Assembly (NCBI RefSeq): GCF_963576675.1
Contig: NC_088916.1
Span: forward strand, 81,733,501-81,797,500
DNA length: 64,000 bases
Origin: Euphorbia lathyris
Taxonomy: Eukaryota > Streptophyta > Magnoliopsida > Malpighiales > Euphorbiaceae
Direction of reading: 5' to 3'
Below, one piece after another: positions 32,795 through 44,484 of this stretch. The number at the start of each line of letters is the position of its first letter. Within the stretch, counting starts at the first letter, position 1. The position numbers and the translations under genes were made by a program. The notes beneath the pieces were generated by a model that made no database searches, was not told the DNA's origin, and saw only the letters and a program-made list of their open reading frames with translations.

Positions 32795-35597
32795 CTATTT
32801 CTTTTTCTTTTGCTTAGACTGACTAGGCTCATGCCGTGTTCTAGCTGGTTCTTTCTCCCCCATTTTGTCAGCATCGGGAGGAGGTGGAATTCTGAAAGCG
32901 TCGGTTAAGACCGCTTTGGTCAGTGTGGCGGACAATTCCTTGAGCTTATCAGCGCTTTCATTTACGCCGTCGAAAACAGCAACTCCATCATCGATGATAT
33001 CTTGAGGGATACCGATGTTAGCGGAGCTGAGCATACTCAGTACATAAGCTTGAGATTTACCTATCCAGGTAATTGTATCCGTCAAGGCAGCAAAGGCCTG
33101 ATGAAATGTCTTCAGCAAAGCCGAGTCGTAATATTGGCGCTGGATATTGCTGTGACGTATATGAGTGAAAATCCGTTGAGTAGTCAGCAGAATCTCATTT
33201 TGCTTCATTTGATCAGTATCCATCTCTTGCTTATTCAGGTTTAGCAGACGGATAGCTTCGCCGATTTGCTCCACTGAGCATTGAGAGTATGATGCAAGCT
33301 GGTTGTTGGTCTTGTTCTGCTCAGCATGAAGTTGTGCAAAAAGCATCTTTACTTCGGACGAAGTTGCGTACTGATAGTTCGCAGCTGAGAATGTTTGGAT
33401 CTGCCCTTGAAGAGCGTTGATGTGTTGAACCATTGTCAGATGAAGCTCAGCAAGCTTTGTTATTGAATCCTGCTTGGGCTGTTGTGCTTGGATGGAGACC
33501 ATAACACTCAGCAAATCCTTGAGTCCCTTAACTTCATTTAGAAGTTGAGTAACTTGGGATAGCTATGATGAGTCAGTGTTGGTTGACCCAGCAGTAGGTT
33601 CATCACGTGAAGGAAGATCGTTGAGTAAAGCCTGCACCGAGTGGATGATTTTTCTACCAGACTCGGTGGCATTTAAATAGCTAAGAGATTCTTCTTCAGG
33701 ATGCCTAGTTGCCTCAGTATGACCGGTCGGTAGAGGAGTTAGGTTGATAGTGTGGTCAGTGACTGGAATTATGGTTTCATTCTGCACAGGATTTTCTGGT
33801 AGAGCTGATTGATCGACAGAAGTGTTGATGGGAGAAGAAGTAATCCGAATGCTGTCTGTGCTGACTGGAGTAGGAATGTCCTGAGTCAGCACAATGCTTG
33901 TAGCAACAGCATTAACGAGAATTTGCTCCATTTGGCTTGTAGAATTAGCTGAAGCATTCAAGTCGGCGTGTTCCTTTGGTGAAGAAACAGAGGCTTGCTT
34001 TTCAAGAGAAGCCGGTGGAGTAGAGGATGTTTGTTTTCTGAAAAATTTCAGCTTTAGAGAAGAAGGATCTTTAGTCGGCTGTTGCACTGGTAGGTCAATG
34101 ACAGTTCCCTGACTTGCCTTGACTAATCTTCTTCTTCGCGGAGGAGCGTCATCTTGGATAGACTCGCCTGAATGGGAAGGAGAATTTTCTTCTTGATCAG
34201 CATTAGGCTGGTCAGCTTGTTCAGCATGTTCTTCTTCAGTAGCACACTCAATATGAGTTGGCTCAGCACTTGCTGTCTCTTCAGTGTCATCCTGACCACT
34301 CTCTTCTTCCTCATCTTCTTCATCCTCATATAACTCTTCTTCGACTTGAGCGATGAACTGGTCATCCAGTTGTACATCTTCCTCTTGATGCTCAGCATCA
34401 GTTCCTTGACACTGAGTGTAATGAGAATCACCAGGAACGATGATGTCAGTGGGGACAGCATCTATCGGGATTAGTGAAGAAGACTTCTTCTTCTTTAGTG
34501 GTTGCTCACCAACATCAATCCTGTCCTCAGTATCAGGCTCAACTTGCCTAGGATGTTTCTCAGCTGACTTCAGCTTCTTTTGCTGGAGACTCATCATCTT
34601 TGGAAGGGGTCTCAACAGCTTTTCTTTTGCGAGAAGCTGGAGCCTTAGTCCTTTTCCCTTTTTGGACAGTAGTCCCCTCAACAGGCTGAACAGCAGTTGT
34701 CTCGACAGACTGGACAGCAACAATTTTCCCTTTCTTAATGGGTTGATTGAACTTGAGGGCAAAGAGAGAAGCATTTGTGATCTCAGATCCATGAGTCCTC
34801 TCTTCATCAGTAAGATCCACTTAATGGTCAATGAGGATTCTTGTGATGAGTGAACCCAGCCTGAGCGTACCAGTGCTCCTTTGGAAGCCAGCAATCAGAA
34901 AGACTAGCATGTTGATGGGCTTGTAAGTCAGCATGTGCCATATGAAGCACTGCTCAAAGTTTGTTGCTGAGGTTGTACAGTTGATCTCAGGGTAGATGTA
35001 GTAAGTCAGCATATAATGAGCCATCTTTTGGTGCTGACCCATCGAAGTACTGGAGATTTCTCCAGAGTGGCCAGCAGGTTTACAAAAGGTGGCATCGTAC
35101 CCCGTTCCTTCATGCTCCCCAGATCTCCTCAGCTTTGTTCCCTCATTCTTTAGTTTTAACAGGTTGGCAAGGTAGGTAGGGTTTACAAAGATGGTTTTCT
35201 CCTTTACCACCGTTACCAGATAGTCCTGGTTATCGTCAGCAACACGGAGGTTGTGGTAGAACTCCCTTACTAGGTCAGGGTAGGTGGCATTCCTTATGGA
35301 GAACAGATCTGTCCATCCATTTTGCTTAATCCATTCGCAAAAAGGTTGCTCGGTTTGTACAAACGCTTCAGAGACCCATCTTGAGGGCTCAACTTTCCAT
35401 TCACGAACATTCTCAAAGACCTTAGAATAGGTCCTGACCTTAGTCGGCTTTCCCTTAGATGAGGCGGCTTGGCCAGCTTTGCCTTTGCTCGGCGTAGTGA
35501 CCTTTGTAGTTTCAGGCGAAGTAGCTTGTCTTGAGGGTTCATCGGAACTGGTCTTAGGGTGACCGGCACCGGAGATGTTAATGGAAACCTTAGTCAT
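32795..35597 (-). pseudogene. Sirevirus env-position ORF, broken in three places
   Basis: Read from a Met at 35597 (MTKVSINISGAG), one original ORF of roughly 930 codons can be followed to 32795. Lesions are an in-frame TAA at 34821-34823, a frameshift near 34560 and an in-frame TAG at 33563-33565. The first third holds SRWVSEAF, TYPDLVREFYHNLRV, AHYMLTYYIYPEIN and YKPINMLVFLIAGF, resembling the plant transposon-type domain also seen in the Athila 3' ORF at 50253. The middle is acidic and Ser/Thr/Pro-rich (for example EDEEDEEEESGQDD). The last third (33514-32795) has heptad-like coiled-coil stretches, ending with a lysine-rich tail QSKQKKKK. No signal peptide is seen. Longer upstream extension to 35705 is possible but less likely. 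Function of such ORFs is unknown. Confidence 0.75.
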
Positions 35598-35705
35598 AGT
35601 TTTAGAAAAAGATTGGGAAGCTTTGAGAGTTTTGAGGGAGAGAGAGTGCTTTACCAGAGAATTTGGTAAGTGGGGAAAAAAAATAAACAATGGGGATTTA
35701 CCCAT

Positions 35706-36046
35706 TATTTATAGCGGTGAAGAGTGGATCTTATCGAATCCATGTGTTAGTTTTGCCTCGGGATTGTTAACCGACAATGATCCTGGCATTTATGACACAT
35801 TCGGTGCATACGTCATCCTAGGTGGCTATTCGCGTGCTCTAGTCATTAAGTGCAACGGCTTCATTTACTCAGTGTGAGAATTCTAAACGTTAGATATCCT
35901 GAGTAGTCAGTTTTATGTTGCTCAGTATTTGAGTTTAGTTATTTAGCAATTAACACTCAGTATACATATTTCACTCAGCAGGTAATAGCATAAATCACTC
36001 AGCATGTTAATTCACTCAGCATGAATGTATGTTAAGAATTTGAATT
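35706..36046 (-). other. Spacer between pol and env-position ORF
   Basis: About 340-450 bases without an ORF in element orientation, containing repeated actcagc words. It could carry signals for a separate transcript of the env-position ORF. No splice site pair could be assigned. Confidence 0.45.
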
Positions 36047-37534
36047 TTACTGAAGAGGATTAAACATACCAATGGCTTCTCTCAGTATGCTGAACTGCTC
36101 ACGAGCCAGTGGCTTTGTGAAGATATCGGCAAGCTGCTCATCCGTTGGGACAAAGGTCAGCTTGATCTCACCTTTGAGTACATGGTCTCTAATGAAGTGA
36201 TGTCGAATGCTGACATGCTTCATCCTGCTGTGCTGGATTGGATTCTTTGATAGATCAATTGCACTTTTGTTGTCACATCTGACCTCAATTGTCTTTGTTT
36301 GAACACCATAGTCTTCCAGCTGTTGCTTGATCCATAGGACTTGAGTAGCATAGCGGCCAGCAGCAATGTACTCAGCTTCAGTGGTAGACAAGGCTACTGA
36401 CGCTTGCTTCTTGCTGAACCAGGATACAAGACAGCTCCCTAAGAAGTGACATCCTCCAGAGGTGCTTTTTCGTTCAATCTTGTCCCGTCCATAGTCAGCG
36501 TCAGTGTATCCAACGAGTGTAAAATCATGAGTATTGGGATACCATAAACCTGCATTCACTGAGCTTTGCAAATATCTAAGGATTCTTTTTACAGCTATGT
36601 AATGAGATTCCTTAGGGTTAGATTGATATCTAGCACAGTAGCATACTGAGAACTGAATCTCTGGTCTACTCGCTGTTAAGTAAAGTAGAGAGCCTTTCAT
36701 ACCTCGATATAATTTGCTGTCTACTGACTTACCATTCTCGTCAGCGCATAGGACAGTGTCAGTGCCCATAGGAGTGGATATTGGCTTGCAATTTTCAAGT
36801 TCATATTTCTTCAATATCTCCTTGGCATATTTAGCTTGACTGATGAAGATGCCATTTTTGCCTTGTTTAATTTGAAGTCCAAGGAAGAAGTTGAGTTCTC
36901 CCATCATTGACATTTCAAACTCAGTTTGCATTTGATTGCTAAATTCCTTACACATTGACTCGTTAGTTGCACCAAATATAATATCATCAACATAGATTTG
37001 AGCCAGCAGGGTATCTTTACCCTTTCTCTTAATGAATAAGGTTGTATCAGCTTTGCCTCTGACATAATTTCTAGTCAGCAGAAAACTGGTCAGCCTCTCA
37101 TACCAAGCATGTGGTGCTTGCTTGAGGCCGTACAGAGCCTTTTTGAGTTTATAAATGTGGTTTGGGAATTTAGGATCCTCAAACCCTGGAGGTTGATTAA
37201 CATAAACTTCCTCGTTTATAACTCCATTAAGGAATGCACTCTTAACATCCATTTGAAATAGTTTAAAGTTCATGTAAGATGCATATGCACATAAAATTCT
37301 AATAGCCTCTAGCCTTGCCACTGGGGCAAAGGTCTCACCGTAGTCAATACCTTCTTGCTGACTGTAGCCCTGAGCTACAAGCCTTGCTTTGTTCCTGACT
37401 ACGTTTCCTTGCTCATCCAGCTTGTTGCGGAAGACCCATCTTGTTCTAATGGTCTTCTGACTCTTTGGATGTGGCACTAGCTCCCATACATTGTTTCTTC
37501 TGAATTGGTCAAGTTCCTCTTGCATTGCACTCAT
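36047..37534 (-). pseudogene. pol: Sirevirus pol: reverse transcriptase and RNase H
   Basis: Open for 495 codons after a TAG that separates it from the integrase part ([17 protein letters not shown]). RT motifs: [18 protein letters not shown] at about 48-65, [11 protein letters not shown] at 94-104, [10 protein letters not shown] at about 135-144, and the catalytic YVDD at 181-184. RNase H carries [20 protein letters not shown] and RCDNKSAID with the expected acidic residues, then HHFIRDHV and ADIFTKPLA at the end. All catalytic residues are kept, so this half could still fold. The upstream TAG looks like a TGG to TAG change, since related proteins are continuous here, but readthrough cannot be excluded. 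Confidence 0.9.
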
Positions 37535-39175
37535 CTAGAATTCATCTTCCTCAGCATCAGTGAAGTTCTTAGGTTCCTGAACTGAGACGAAGGCTACGTT
37601 GCTGAGGTACCTCCTGAGTTGATTCCTTGTCATCAGGGTATTCTCAGCGGCATCAAGGATTGCACTCTCTGAGTGCCCTCTTGGAATTCTTATCTCCTTT
37701 GGTAGATTTATGTCTTGTGCTGTCTGTGTTTCAACAATCTCTGCAGGTGTAGATTGGTCAGTGAAAACAATTTGAGGTTCACTTTTACCTTTGGTCAGCC
37801 CTTGAGGGAATGACTCAGCGGCTGTATCTTGATCAGCGGGTACTGAGTGTGGATCATCCTCGGTCAGCGCCAGATATCTTCCTGCAGGGTTAGTTTCGTC
37901 GAACTCAACATGTATTGACTCTTCTAAAACTTGAGTTCGTTTATTAAAAACTTTGTATGCTTTGTTGTTTGTTGAGTAGCCTAAAAAGATAGCTTCATCA
38001 GCTTTTGAGTCAAACTTAGATAGGCTATCTTTGGTGTTTAAAATAAAACATTTACAGCCAAAGGCACGAAAGTATCCAATGTTGGGCTTTCGTCCTTTCC
38101 AAAGTTCATAGGGGGTTTTCTTTAGTATAGGTCTAACAAGAGCCCTATTAAGAATATAGCACGCTGTGTTAACAGCCTCTCCCCAAAAATACTTTGGAAG
38201 CCTATGCTCACTCAGCATTGTCCTGGCTATTTCAACCAGTGTTCTGTTTTTCCTTTCAACAACCCCATTTTGTTGAGGCGTTCTAGGAGCAGAAAAGTTA
38301 TGGTCAATGCCGCTGGCTTCACAGAATTCAACAAACTGTTGGTTTTTGAATTCTCCACCATTATCACTACGGATGTGAGCCAATTTTAGGTCTTTATCAT
38401 TTTCAAGTTTTCTAAACAAGTTTGAAAATGTCTCAAAGGTCTCATCCTTGCTACTCAGCAAGATGACCCAAGTGTACCGAGAGAAGTCATCTATAATGAC
38501 CAAGGAAAATCTTCTTCCACCCAGACTCAGCGGCTGGACTAGACCGAAGAGATCCAAGTGTAGTAGTTCTAACGGACGCTTAGTTGAGACAATGTTTTTG
38601 CTATGAAAAGATTGTTTGGTTTGTTTTCCAGCTTGGCAGGCGTGGCATAGTTGATCTTTTTCAAATCTAAGTTCTGGCAGTCCCTCAACTAATTGCTTTC
38701 TTGCTAATTTGGCCAGGAGGTCCATGCTGACATGCCCAAGTCTCCTGTGCCATAGCCATGAATTTTCTTCCTTTGAAACTAAGCATACAGTTTTTAAAAA
38801 CTTTTTCTCTAAGTTTAGCATAAAGACATTATCAATCCGAAGGGCAGTTAAAATTAACTCATTTGTTTTTCCCTCATATATTTTACATCCAGTAGCATCA
38901 AATATAACTTTTCTCCCATTGTCACATAGCTGAGCTACGCTGAGTAAGTTATATTTGAGTCCGCTGACTAGGGAGACTGACTCAATAGTAGGATTACCTC
39001 CGATGGTTCCTGACCTTACTATCTTACCCTTTTTGTTGTCTCCAAAACTTACGCTTCCTCCTCGTTTACGCTCAAACGTGATGAACTGAGTTTCATCACC
39101 AGTCATGTGCCTCGAGCATGCGCTGTCAATATACCACATCTTTGACTTCTCAGCACACCTCAGGCTTACCTGCAT
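37535..39175 (-). pseudogene. pol: Sirevirus pol: protease and integrase
   Basis: 546 codons. The protease active site is WYIDSACSRHMTGD (D17), with alanine at the usual glycine of DSG. The GAG-pre-integrase zinc region has H143 and H148 (WHRRLGH), then CHAC at 177-180. The integrase core has D208 (LLHLDLFG), D271 (RSDNGGEF) and E307 (QQNGVVERKNR) with D-35-E spacing. The C-terminal domain includes KAYKVFNKRTQVLEESIHV. The frame is +1 relative to the gag part that ends at 39181. Gag and pol frames differ in some Sireviruses, so this change may be natural. It ends in an in-frame TAG before RT. Confidence 0.88.
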
Positions 39176-39180
39176 TGTAA

Positions 39181-39522
39181 CTAGTTACTTTTAGGTACCC
39201 AATTCTTTTTGGGTCCTTGCTTGTTAGGTTCAACAGGTAAAGCATCATATTTTATCTTATGGCGGCATACATGGACAGTATGGCCATTCTTTCCACAGAA
39301 GTCACAGCTGACCTTCTGTTTAGGATATTTCACTGACTGGTCAGCACCCCAGTGCTGAGCGTGCCAGCACACCTTAGTGGTGTGTCCTCTCTTTCCACAG
39401 AAGTCACAGCTGACCTTCTGTTTAGGATGTCTCACTGACTGGTCAGCACCCCAGTGCTGAGTATGCCAGCACACCTTTGTGGTGTGTCCTTTCTTCCCAC
39501 AGAAGTCACACTGGACATTCCG
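39181..39522 (-). pseudogene. Gag C-terminus: three tandem CCHC zinc knuckles
   Basis: In frame with gag but after its TAG. It holds CDFCGKKGHTTKVC, CDFCGKRGHTTKVC and CDFCGKNGHTVHVC, each C-X2-C-X4-H-X4-C, spaced by a repeated WH(T/A)QHWGADQSV unit of 34 residues (102 bp: repeats start about 39311 and 39413). The nearly identical copies show recent tandem duplication. It ends NWVPKSN then TAG just before the pol frame. Confidence 0.85.
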
Positions 39523-41025
39523 CTAGGGATTCCATCTCTGCTGACCAGTACTTTGGTACTGAGCATTCAGAGGAATATTTCTTTTGTTTGGAACCTTAAG
39601 TTGGTTCTGAATAGTTGTGACGTCCTTTCTCAGTTTCTTAGAATCTGATTGGACTTCAGAGACAAACTTATGCATGATCTCCATATTATCATGCAAAGTT
39701 GAGTTGTCCTGAAGAAGGAATCTGAGGTCACTCAGCTTGACCTCTTCAACTTCGTCACAACGCCTGCTGAGTGCTCTAACTTTCTTATTACACTTTTTGA
39801 CAAGTGTGTAGAGGTCACTCAGGGCATTAACAATTTCGTTTCTGAGTTGGGCAAGTGATATTACCTCATTTGATTGCTCCTCATCGTCAGATGCAATGGA
39901 GGGGTCAGCATGTTCAGAGACGCATGGCTCAGCAAGTTCGTCAGCCATGAAGCAAATCTTTGCTGACTCAGTGGCATCAGCTTCTGATGATGAAGACTCA
40001 TCACTGTCGCTCCATGTTGCCACCATTGCCTTTTTGCCGTTCTTTCTATCTTTCCTCAGCTTTGGGCAGCTGGACTTGATATGGCCAGTTTGATGATATT
40101 CAAAGCATGTTATGGGCTTTGAGCTGTCTTTCTTGTATTTGCTGTCGCTGGACTCAGCATTATACTTATCAAACTTCTTGTAAGGCTTCTTAGAATGTTT
40201 GTCATTCTTTCTGAACAGCCTTTTCATCCTCCTGGTGAACATGACCATCTCCTCATCGTCTGCTGAGCTCCCATCAGTGGAGTCAGCTTTCATGACAAGA
40301 GACTTTTGCTTCTTGTCCTCAGAATTTTCCTTCACCTCGAAGTTCTTCATAGATATCTCATGGGTCAGCAGTGAGCCGATGAGTTCATCATATTTGTAGG
40401 TGGTTAAGTCTTGAGCTTCCTCGACAGCAGTCTTCTTTGCTTGCCAATTTTTAGGAAGACTTCTTAGAACCTTCTTGACTTGTTCTTCCTCAGTGAAGAT
40501 TTTCCCAAGTCTCTTGAGCTCATTGATGATGTTTGTAAATCTTGCATTCATGTCAGAGATTTCTTCACCATCGTTCATTTCGAACAGCTCGTATAGTCTC
40601 ATCTGCTGGTTCACCTTGGACTCCTTTACTTTGTTGGTTCCTTCGTAGGTGACCTCCAGCTTCTTCCAGATCTCTTGCACCGACTCACAACCTGAGATTT
40701 TATTATATTCTGCAGCATCGAGCGCACAGTGAAGCATGTTAATAGCCGAAGCGTGATTTTGTAGCTTCTTGAGATCATCCTCTGTCCATTTGGCCTCAGC
40801 TTTAACAACTGTTTGGCCAGCCACAACTTCGACAGGTACAAACGGGCCTTGGACTATGGATAGCCATGCACTCATGTTTGTAGCATGAATGAAATTTTTT
40901 ATCCTATTCTTCCAGAAGGTATAGTTAGACCCAAAGAATAGGGGAGGCCGAGTAATGGACAGCCCCTCAGGTAAGATCTGAGTTGTCTGGTTTCCTGGGA
41001 GAAACCGAGTGCTGTTTTCAGACAT
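39523..41025 (-). pseudogene. gag: Sirevirus gag, truncated by a stop
   Basis: 500 codons from MSENSTRFLPGNQ. A UBN2-type gag domain spans about 25-230 (FFGSNYTFWKNRIKNFIHA, then YEGTNKVKESKVNQQMRLYE and LLTHEISMK). A first zinc knuckle at about 300 reads CFEYHQTGHIKSSC, with tyrosine where the second cysteine should be, so it likely cannot bind zinc. The C-terminal third is acidic, with DSDESSSSEAD, and then has predicted coiled-coil stretches. It ends QRWNP then TAG, after which the same frame continues into three good knuckles. The start follows the primer site by about 50 bases and is convincing. Confidence 0.88.
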
Positions 41026-41073
41026 AGTGGGGATCAGCTCAAGGTAGTTAAACCTTTAATAATGAGCTTTTAA

Positions 41074-41085
41074 GCTCTGATACCA
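41074..41085 (-). promoter_or_regulatory. Primer binding site, initiator Met-tRNA
   Basis: On the minus strand it reads TGGTATCAGAGC, complementary to the 3' end of plant initiator Met-tRNA, two bases inside the 5' LTR. It starts minus-strand DNA synthesis. Confidence 0.92.
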
Positions 41086-41087
41086 CT

Positions 41088-42423
41088 TGTTGGTCCCTTA
41101 TAACATTACAAGTATAGTTCCAAGGGGGGGTTAGGAACTATTTAAACTTTTTGCCGTTAAGTCTGACTTCTTTTTCTCTAAAAGGATTTGGACAGCGCGC
41201 TGAGTGAATTAAGACACTAGCTTAGTCAACTGGTGACTAAGTCAGCTTCTTTCGTTAAGTCAGGAGATAGCACTTAGAGTCTATTCCTGAACTCAGATAC
41301 TCAGTATGCACAACTCAGCGTGATCTCTTTACTAGATCAGTTTTGTTTTAAGCAAGCAATTTATATATTAAGGAGTTTAAGGTTAGAAAGATGTTACTCA
41401 GCAGATTTATCCAGGTTCGGCCTCTAAGCCTACGTCTTGTCCGCGGAACACGTTCCGAGCTTTCGAATCCTCTACTGAGCTCTTTAAAGGTAGAGCCTCA
41501 AACCTTTTACAACTTAGAAACTGAGTATGACAAGAGTACCTTCCTCTATACCTCTACTCAATCCTAATCTCACGCTGAGTACTATAACCGAGTACTCAGC
41601 CTCTCCTTTCTAATCTCTAGAAACGATAAGTGTTTGTCCTAAACAACAATTGCTAAGACACCTTAGATGATTGAATAATCACTCTAGACTTTTACACAAA
41701 TGATATGAAATTTGGTGTAAGATTGCTTTGCTTTTTTTCTTGCAGAACTTTGCGTAGGATTTTTGTCAGCGTAATGGCTTGATCAAGTTCTGTCAAGTTA
41801 TGAAGTGACTGAAGGGCTCTATTTATAGAGACATCTGAGACAATAGTCATTTCGAATTTCAAAATAACCGTTGGAGGGAAACGGCTTCCTGTCGTTGTCA
41901 TCCTGTCTTGCTCAGAGCTCTCGGCCAATCAGATTTGAGTATTTTCTGCCATCGGTCAGCTTTTGGTCAGCTCGGTAGAATGTCTCTCCATTTATGGTAA
42001 GGTCAACTAGACAGCATTCTGTGTCTTCTGAACTTTACCCAAAGTGGAAACACTTTGTCTGGAAGTTGTTCTTGCTCAGCTGCTGTCTTGTACTGTTTGT
42101 CGAATCAACTCAGCAGCTTCGTCCCGAAGTTGTTCCACGAAGGTCTTCTAGATCCTTCTTCCGTTGAGCTGCGTTTTGTACATAACGACAGCGTTTTGAC
42201 ATACGCGAGCCGAGTGATCTTTGAACTGTTTGACTTGGGCTTTTCACTTCCGTATTGGGCCTTGGGCCTTTTAATTTTGTGTCTTATAAACAATTTTAAC
42301 TCAACATTGAACAAACACATTAGTAGAATAAATCAAAGCATTTAAACTTAGTGTGTTTAGAATATATTTAATTTTACTTAAACAATTTGTCAAATCAAAA
42401 TCATGTGGAAAGGTGTTTCAACA
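41088..42423 (-). repeat. Sirevirus 5' LTR
   Basis: On the plus strand it begins TGTTGGTCCC and ends GTTTCAACA; 1336 bp. An inverted CGGAAC/GTTCCG pair lies in the first half (about 41440-41456). It is followed at once by target duplication GAAGT. Confidence 0.93.
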
Positions 42424-42428
42424 GAAGT

Positions 42429-42699
42429 TACCTTCAAAGACCATAATTCACGTTTAAGAATGTAGTTTTAGCTAGAGAACTTTTATTAACTGTTAGGAGT
42501 GAGGCGGAGACTGTAACTGTTAAGGGTGAGGTAAAGGATTAACTAAGTATATACAGGTTATATCAATTTGTATTTTTATATTTTATATTTAATAATTAAT
42601 AAATTATTATATAAATTCAATTAAAATTTGTATTATACTATTTAAAAAGAATAATGTAAAATTATTTAATATAGAAAAACATGTATATCTGTAACTGTT
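42429..42699. other. AT-rich flank, nothing recognised
   Basis: Flank of the Sirevirus insertion. It continues the sequence left of 30978. No motif. Confidence 0.5.
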
Positions 42700-43835
42700 G
42701 CAGTAATGACTAGCAAATTGAAAGCTAAAGCATAAAACAAATAGAGAAAACAACAGAATTTAACGAGATTCGGCCAATATTGCCTACATCTCGGGACACT
42801 ACCGAATAATATTTCAAATGAGCAAATATTACAATAGAGAAAGAAAGAGAAATCAACTACGCCTTAGAATGAGAAAAGGCTTGTTGTATGATACTTTAAG
42901 CGTAGAACCCAAAGCCGAATATATAGCATTAGAAAAGCTTTACTAAATTATGATTTTTCAATGTGGGATAACAACATATATACATCACATTTTTCTCTTC
43001 TTCCCTCTTGGCTTCCAATGTGTGATTCCTAAAAGAGAGCCAATTTTTTACAATCTCCACATTGGCGATCTTCCAGGAAACCCAACCAAATTATCTGTCT
43101 ATCCTTTTCCATACTCAGTAATGTCTCCAAAATGCAATTTAAAGTAGAGATGACATTAATCAAGTCCAGACAATGTTGAAACTTGATTAATGTTACCACT
43201 TTCGTTGCCATATATACATGATTGTCAGTGATAGGAATCTTCTAAAGTTGTATTTGTCCCGCTTCAAGAATTTTCCTTACAAAATGATAATGAATATTGA
43301 CATGCTTCGTCCTTGCATGATAGAATTGGTTCTTTGCTAAATAAATAGCACTCCGACTGTGACAATGCACTGTGACCACTTCTGACCAACCTGTGAAGCC
43401 AAATTGCCTCCTTAACAACCTCTGTTTCGTCGTAGACAGAGCAACTACCGACTGTACACTAGACCTCCAACTAACTAGTGCATTTGCTATTGTGAACAAA
43501 TAACCAGTAGTTGACCGTCAGTTATCCAAATCACTAGCATAGTCAGAATCGTAATATCCTACTACGTATTGGCCGAGTTCTCATCCCGCTCAAACATCAA
43601 ACCAACATCCACAATATGTTATGTTGGATATACCATAGAATCCATTGCACAGCTTGCCAATGTCTTTTACCAAGATTATACATATATCTACTCACAATTC
43701 TAACTGCTTGTGAAATGTCGGGCCTCATACACACCATCGCATACATCAAGCTACCAACTGCATTTGCATATGGAACGTTTGACATATATTCTTATTCTTC
43801 ATCACTTTCTGAAGATAGATCTGCACTGAGCTTGA
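42700..43835 (-). mobile_element. Copia fragment, RNase H plus probable 3' LTR
   Basis: Minus-strand frames at 43785-43597 (MSNVPYANAVGSLMYAMVCM, RPDISQAVRIVSRYM) and 43499-43242 (ALVSWRSSVQSVVALSTTK, ARTKHVNIHYHFVRK) are the end of RT and the RNase H of a Copia element, with stops and frameshifts. Between 42700 and 43230 lies non-coding sequence with aatttaacgagattcggcca and ctacatctcgggac, phrases typical of LTRs of this clade, so it is probably the 3' LTR. The LTR borders were not fixed. The rest of the element is missing. Confidence 0.65.
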
Positions 43836-43839
43836 AATA

Positions 43840-44254
43840 AGAAGCAAATGGAGTATTGCCTGATTTTGTCTTCTCATCCATATCAAAATGTTAACTCTTC
43901 AATTATACCATTCATGACATTAAAGATAAAATTATTAGGAAGTAAGATATTTTTGTACTTTAACCTTGTAAATAATATATTTATATGCATGGATAAGATT
44001 AAAAAAATATGGGATAAGGAAAAATATATTTAATTAAAATTGCAAACAAATGTCAGTAATGATTTTAGTGCAAAACTGTATTTTAATTTATTTATTTTTA
44101 GGTGCAAAAATCTTCCTTTTATATTATTTTATTTTTCCTTTAATTATACAAGACAATAATAGCAGAGAAAATTGCATCTATCTTTGACAAAATGTCATAC
44201 CATGTCGTATGCATTGTCCATTTCTTTTATATATATAAAGCAATATTTATTGTT
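43840..44254. other. AT-rich intergenic, no gene seen
   Basis: Short ORFs without motif. Nothing recognised. Confidence 0.5.
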
Positions 44255-44480
44255 GATAAGGTGAAAAATCGCTCATTAACGTTTATAGTCAGGAGTAATT
44301 TTATTCTTAACGTTTAAAATATATAATTTTATCCCTACCATTGGTAATCAAGAGCAATTTTATCCTAATATTGACAAATTGAGTCAATTTAAGAAATGAT
44401 TCATCAAACTACATTATCGGTCATGAATCTTATTATCGACACTTCACATTTGCATCATTTTATCACTTATTAATAACTAG
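44255..44480. repeat. Dispersed repeat, fragment
   Basis: Contains gataaggtgaaaaatcgctc, tagtcaggagtaattttat and gacaaattgagtcaattt lines shared in reverse with 3310-3480 and 46430-46590. Confidence 0.5.
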
Positions 44481-44484
44481 ATAT

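Larger units (their letters stand above)
30978..42428 (-). mobile_element. Sirevirus-type Copia element, full structure, coding parts broken
   Basis: An 11.4-kb minus-strand element with two LTRs, perfect 5-bp target duplication GAAGT (30978-30982 and 42424-42428), initiator Met-tRNA primer site, gag, protease, integrase, RT, RNase H, a long env-position ORF and several polypurine tracts. The gag-INT-RT-RH order is that of Copia; the RT motif line ([28 protein letters not shown]) and the extra 3' ORF point to the Sirevirus lineage. Stops and frameshifts occur at about 39523, 39180, 37535, 34821, 34560 and 33563. Some, especially the gag-pol frame change, could be programmed. Confidence 0.92.

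Noticed and set aside
33894..34853. Plus-strand ORFs of 72 and 137 codons
   Set aside because: Shadows of the acidic and serine-rich env-position ORF of the Sirevirus.
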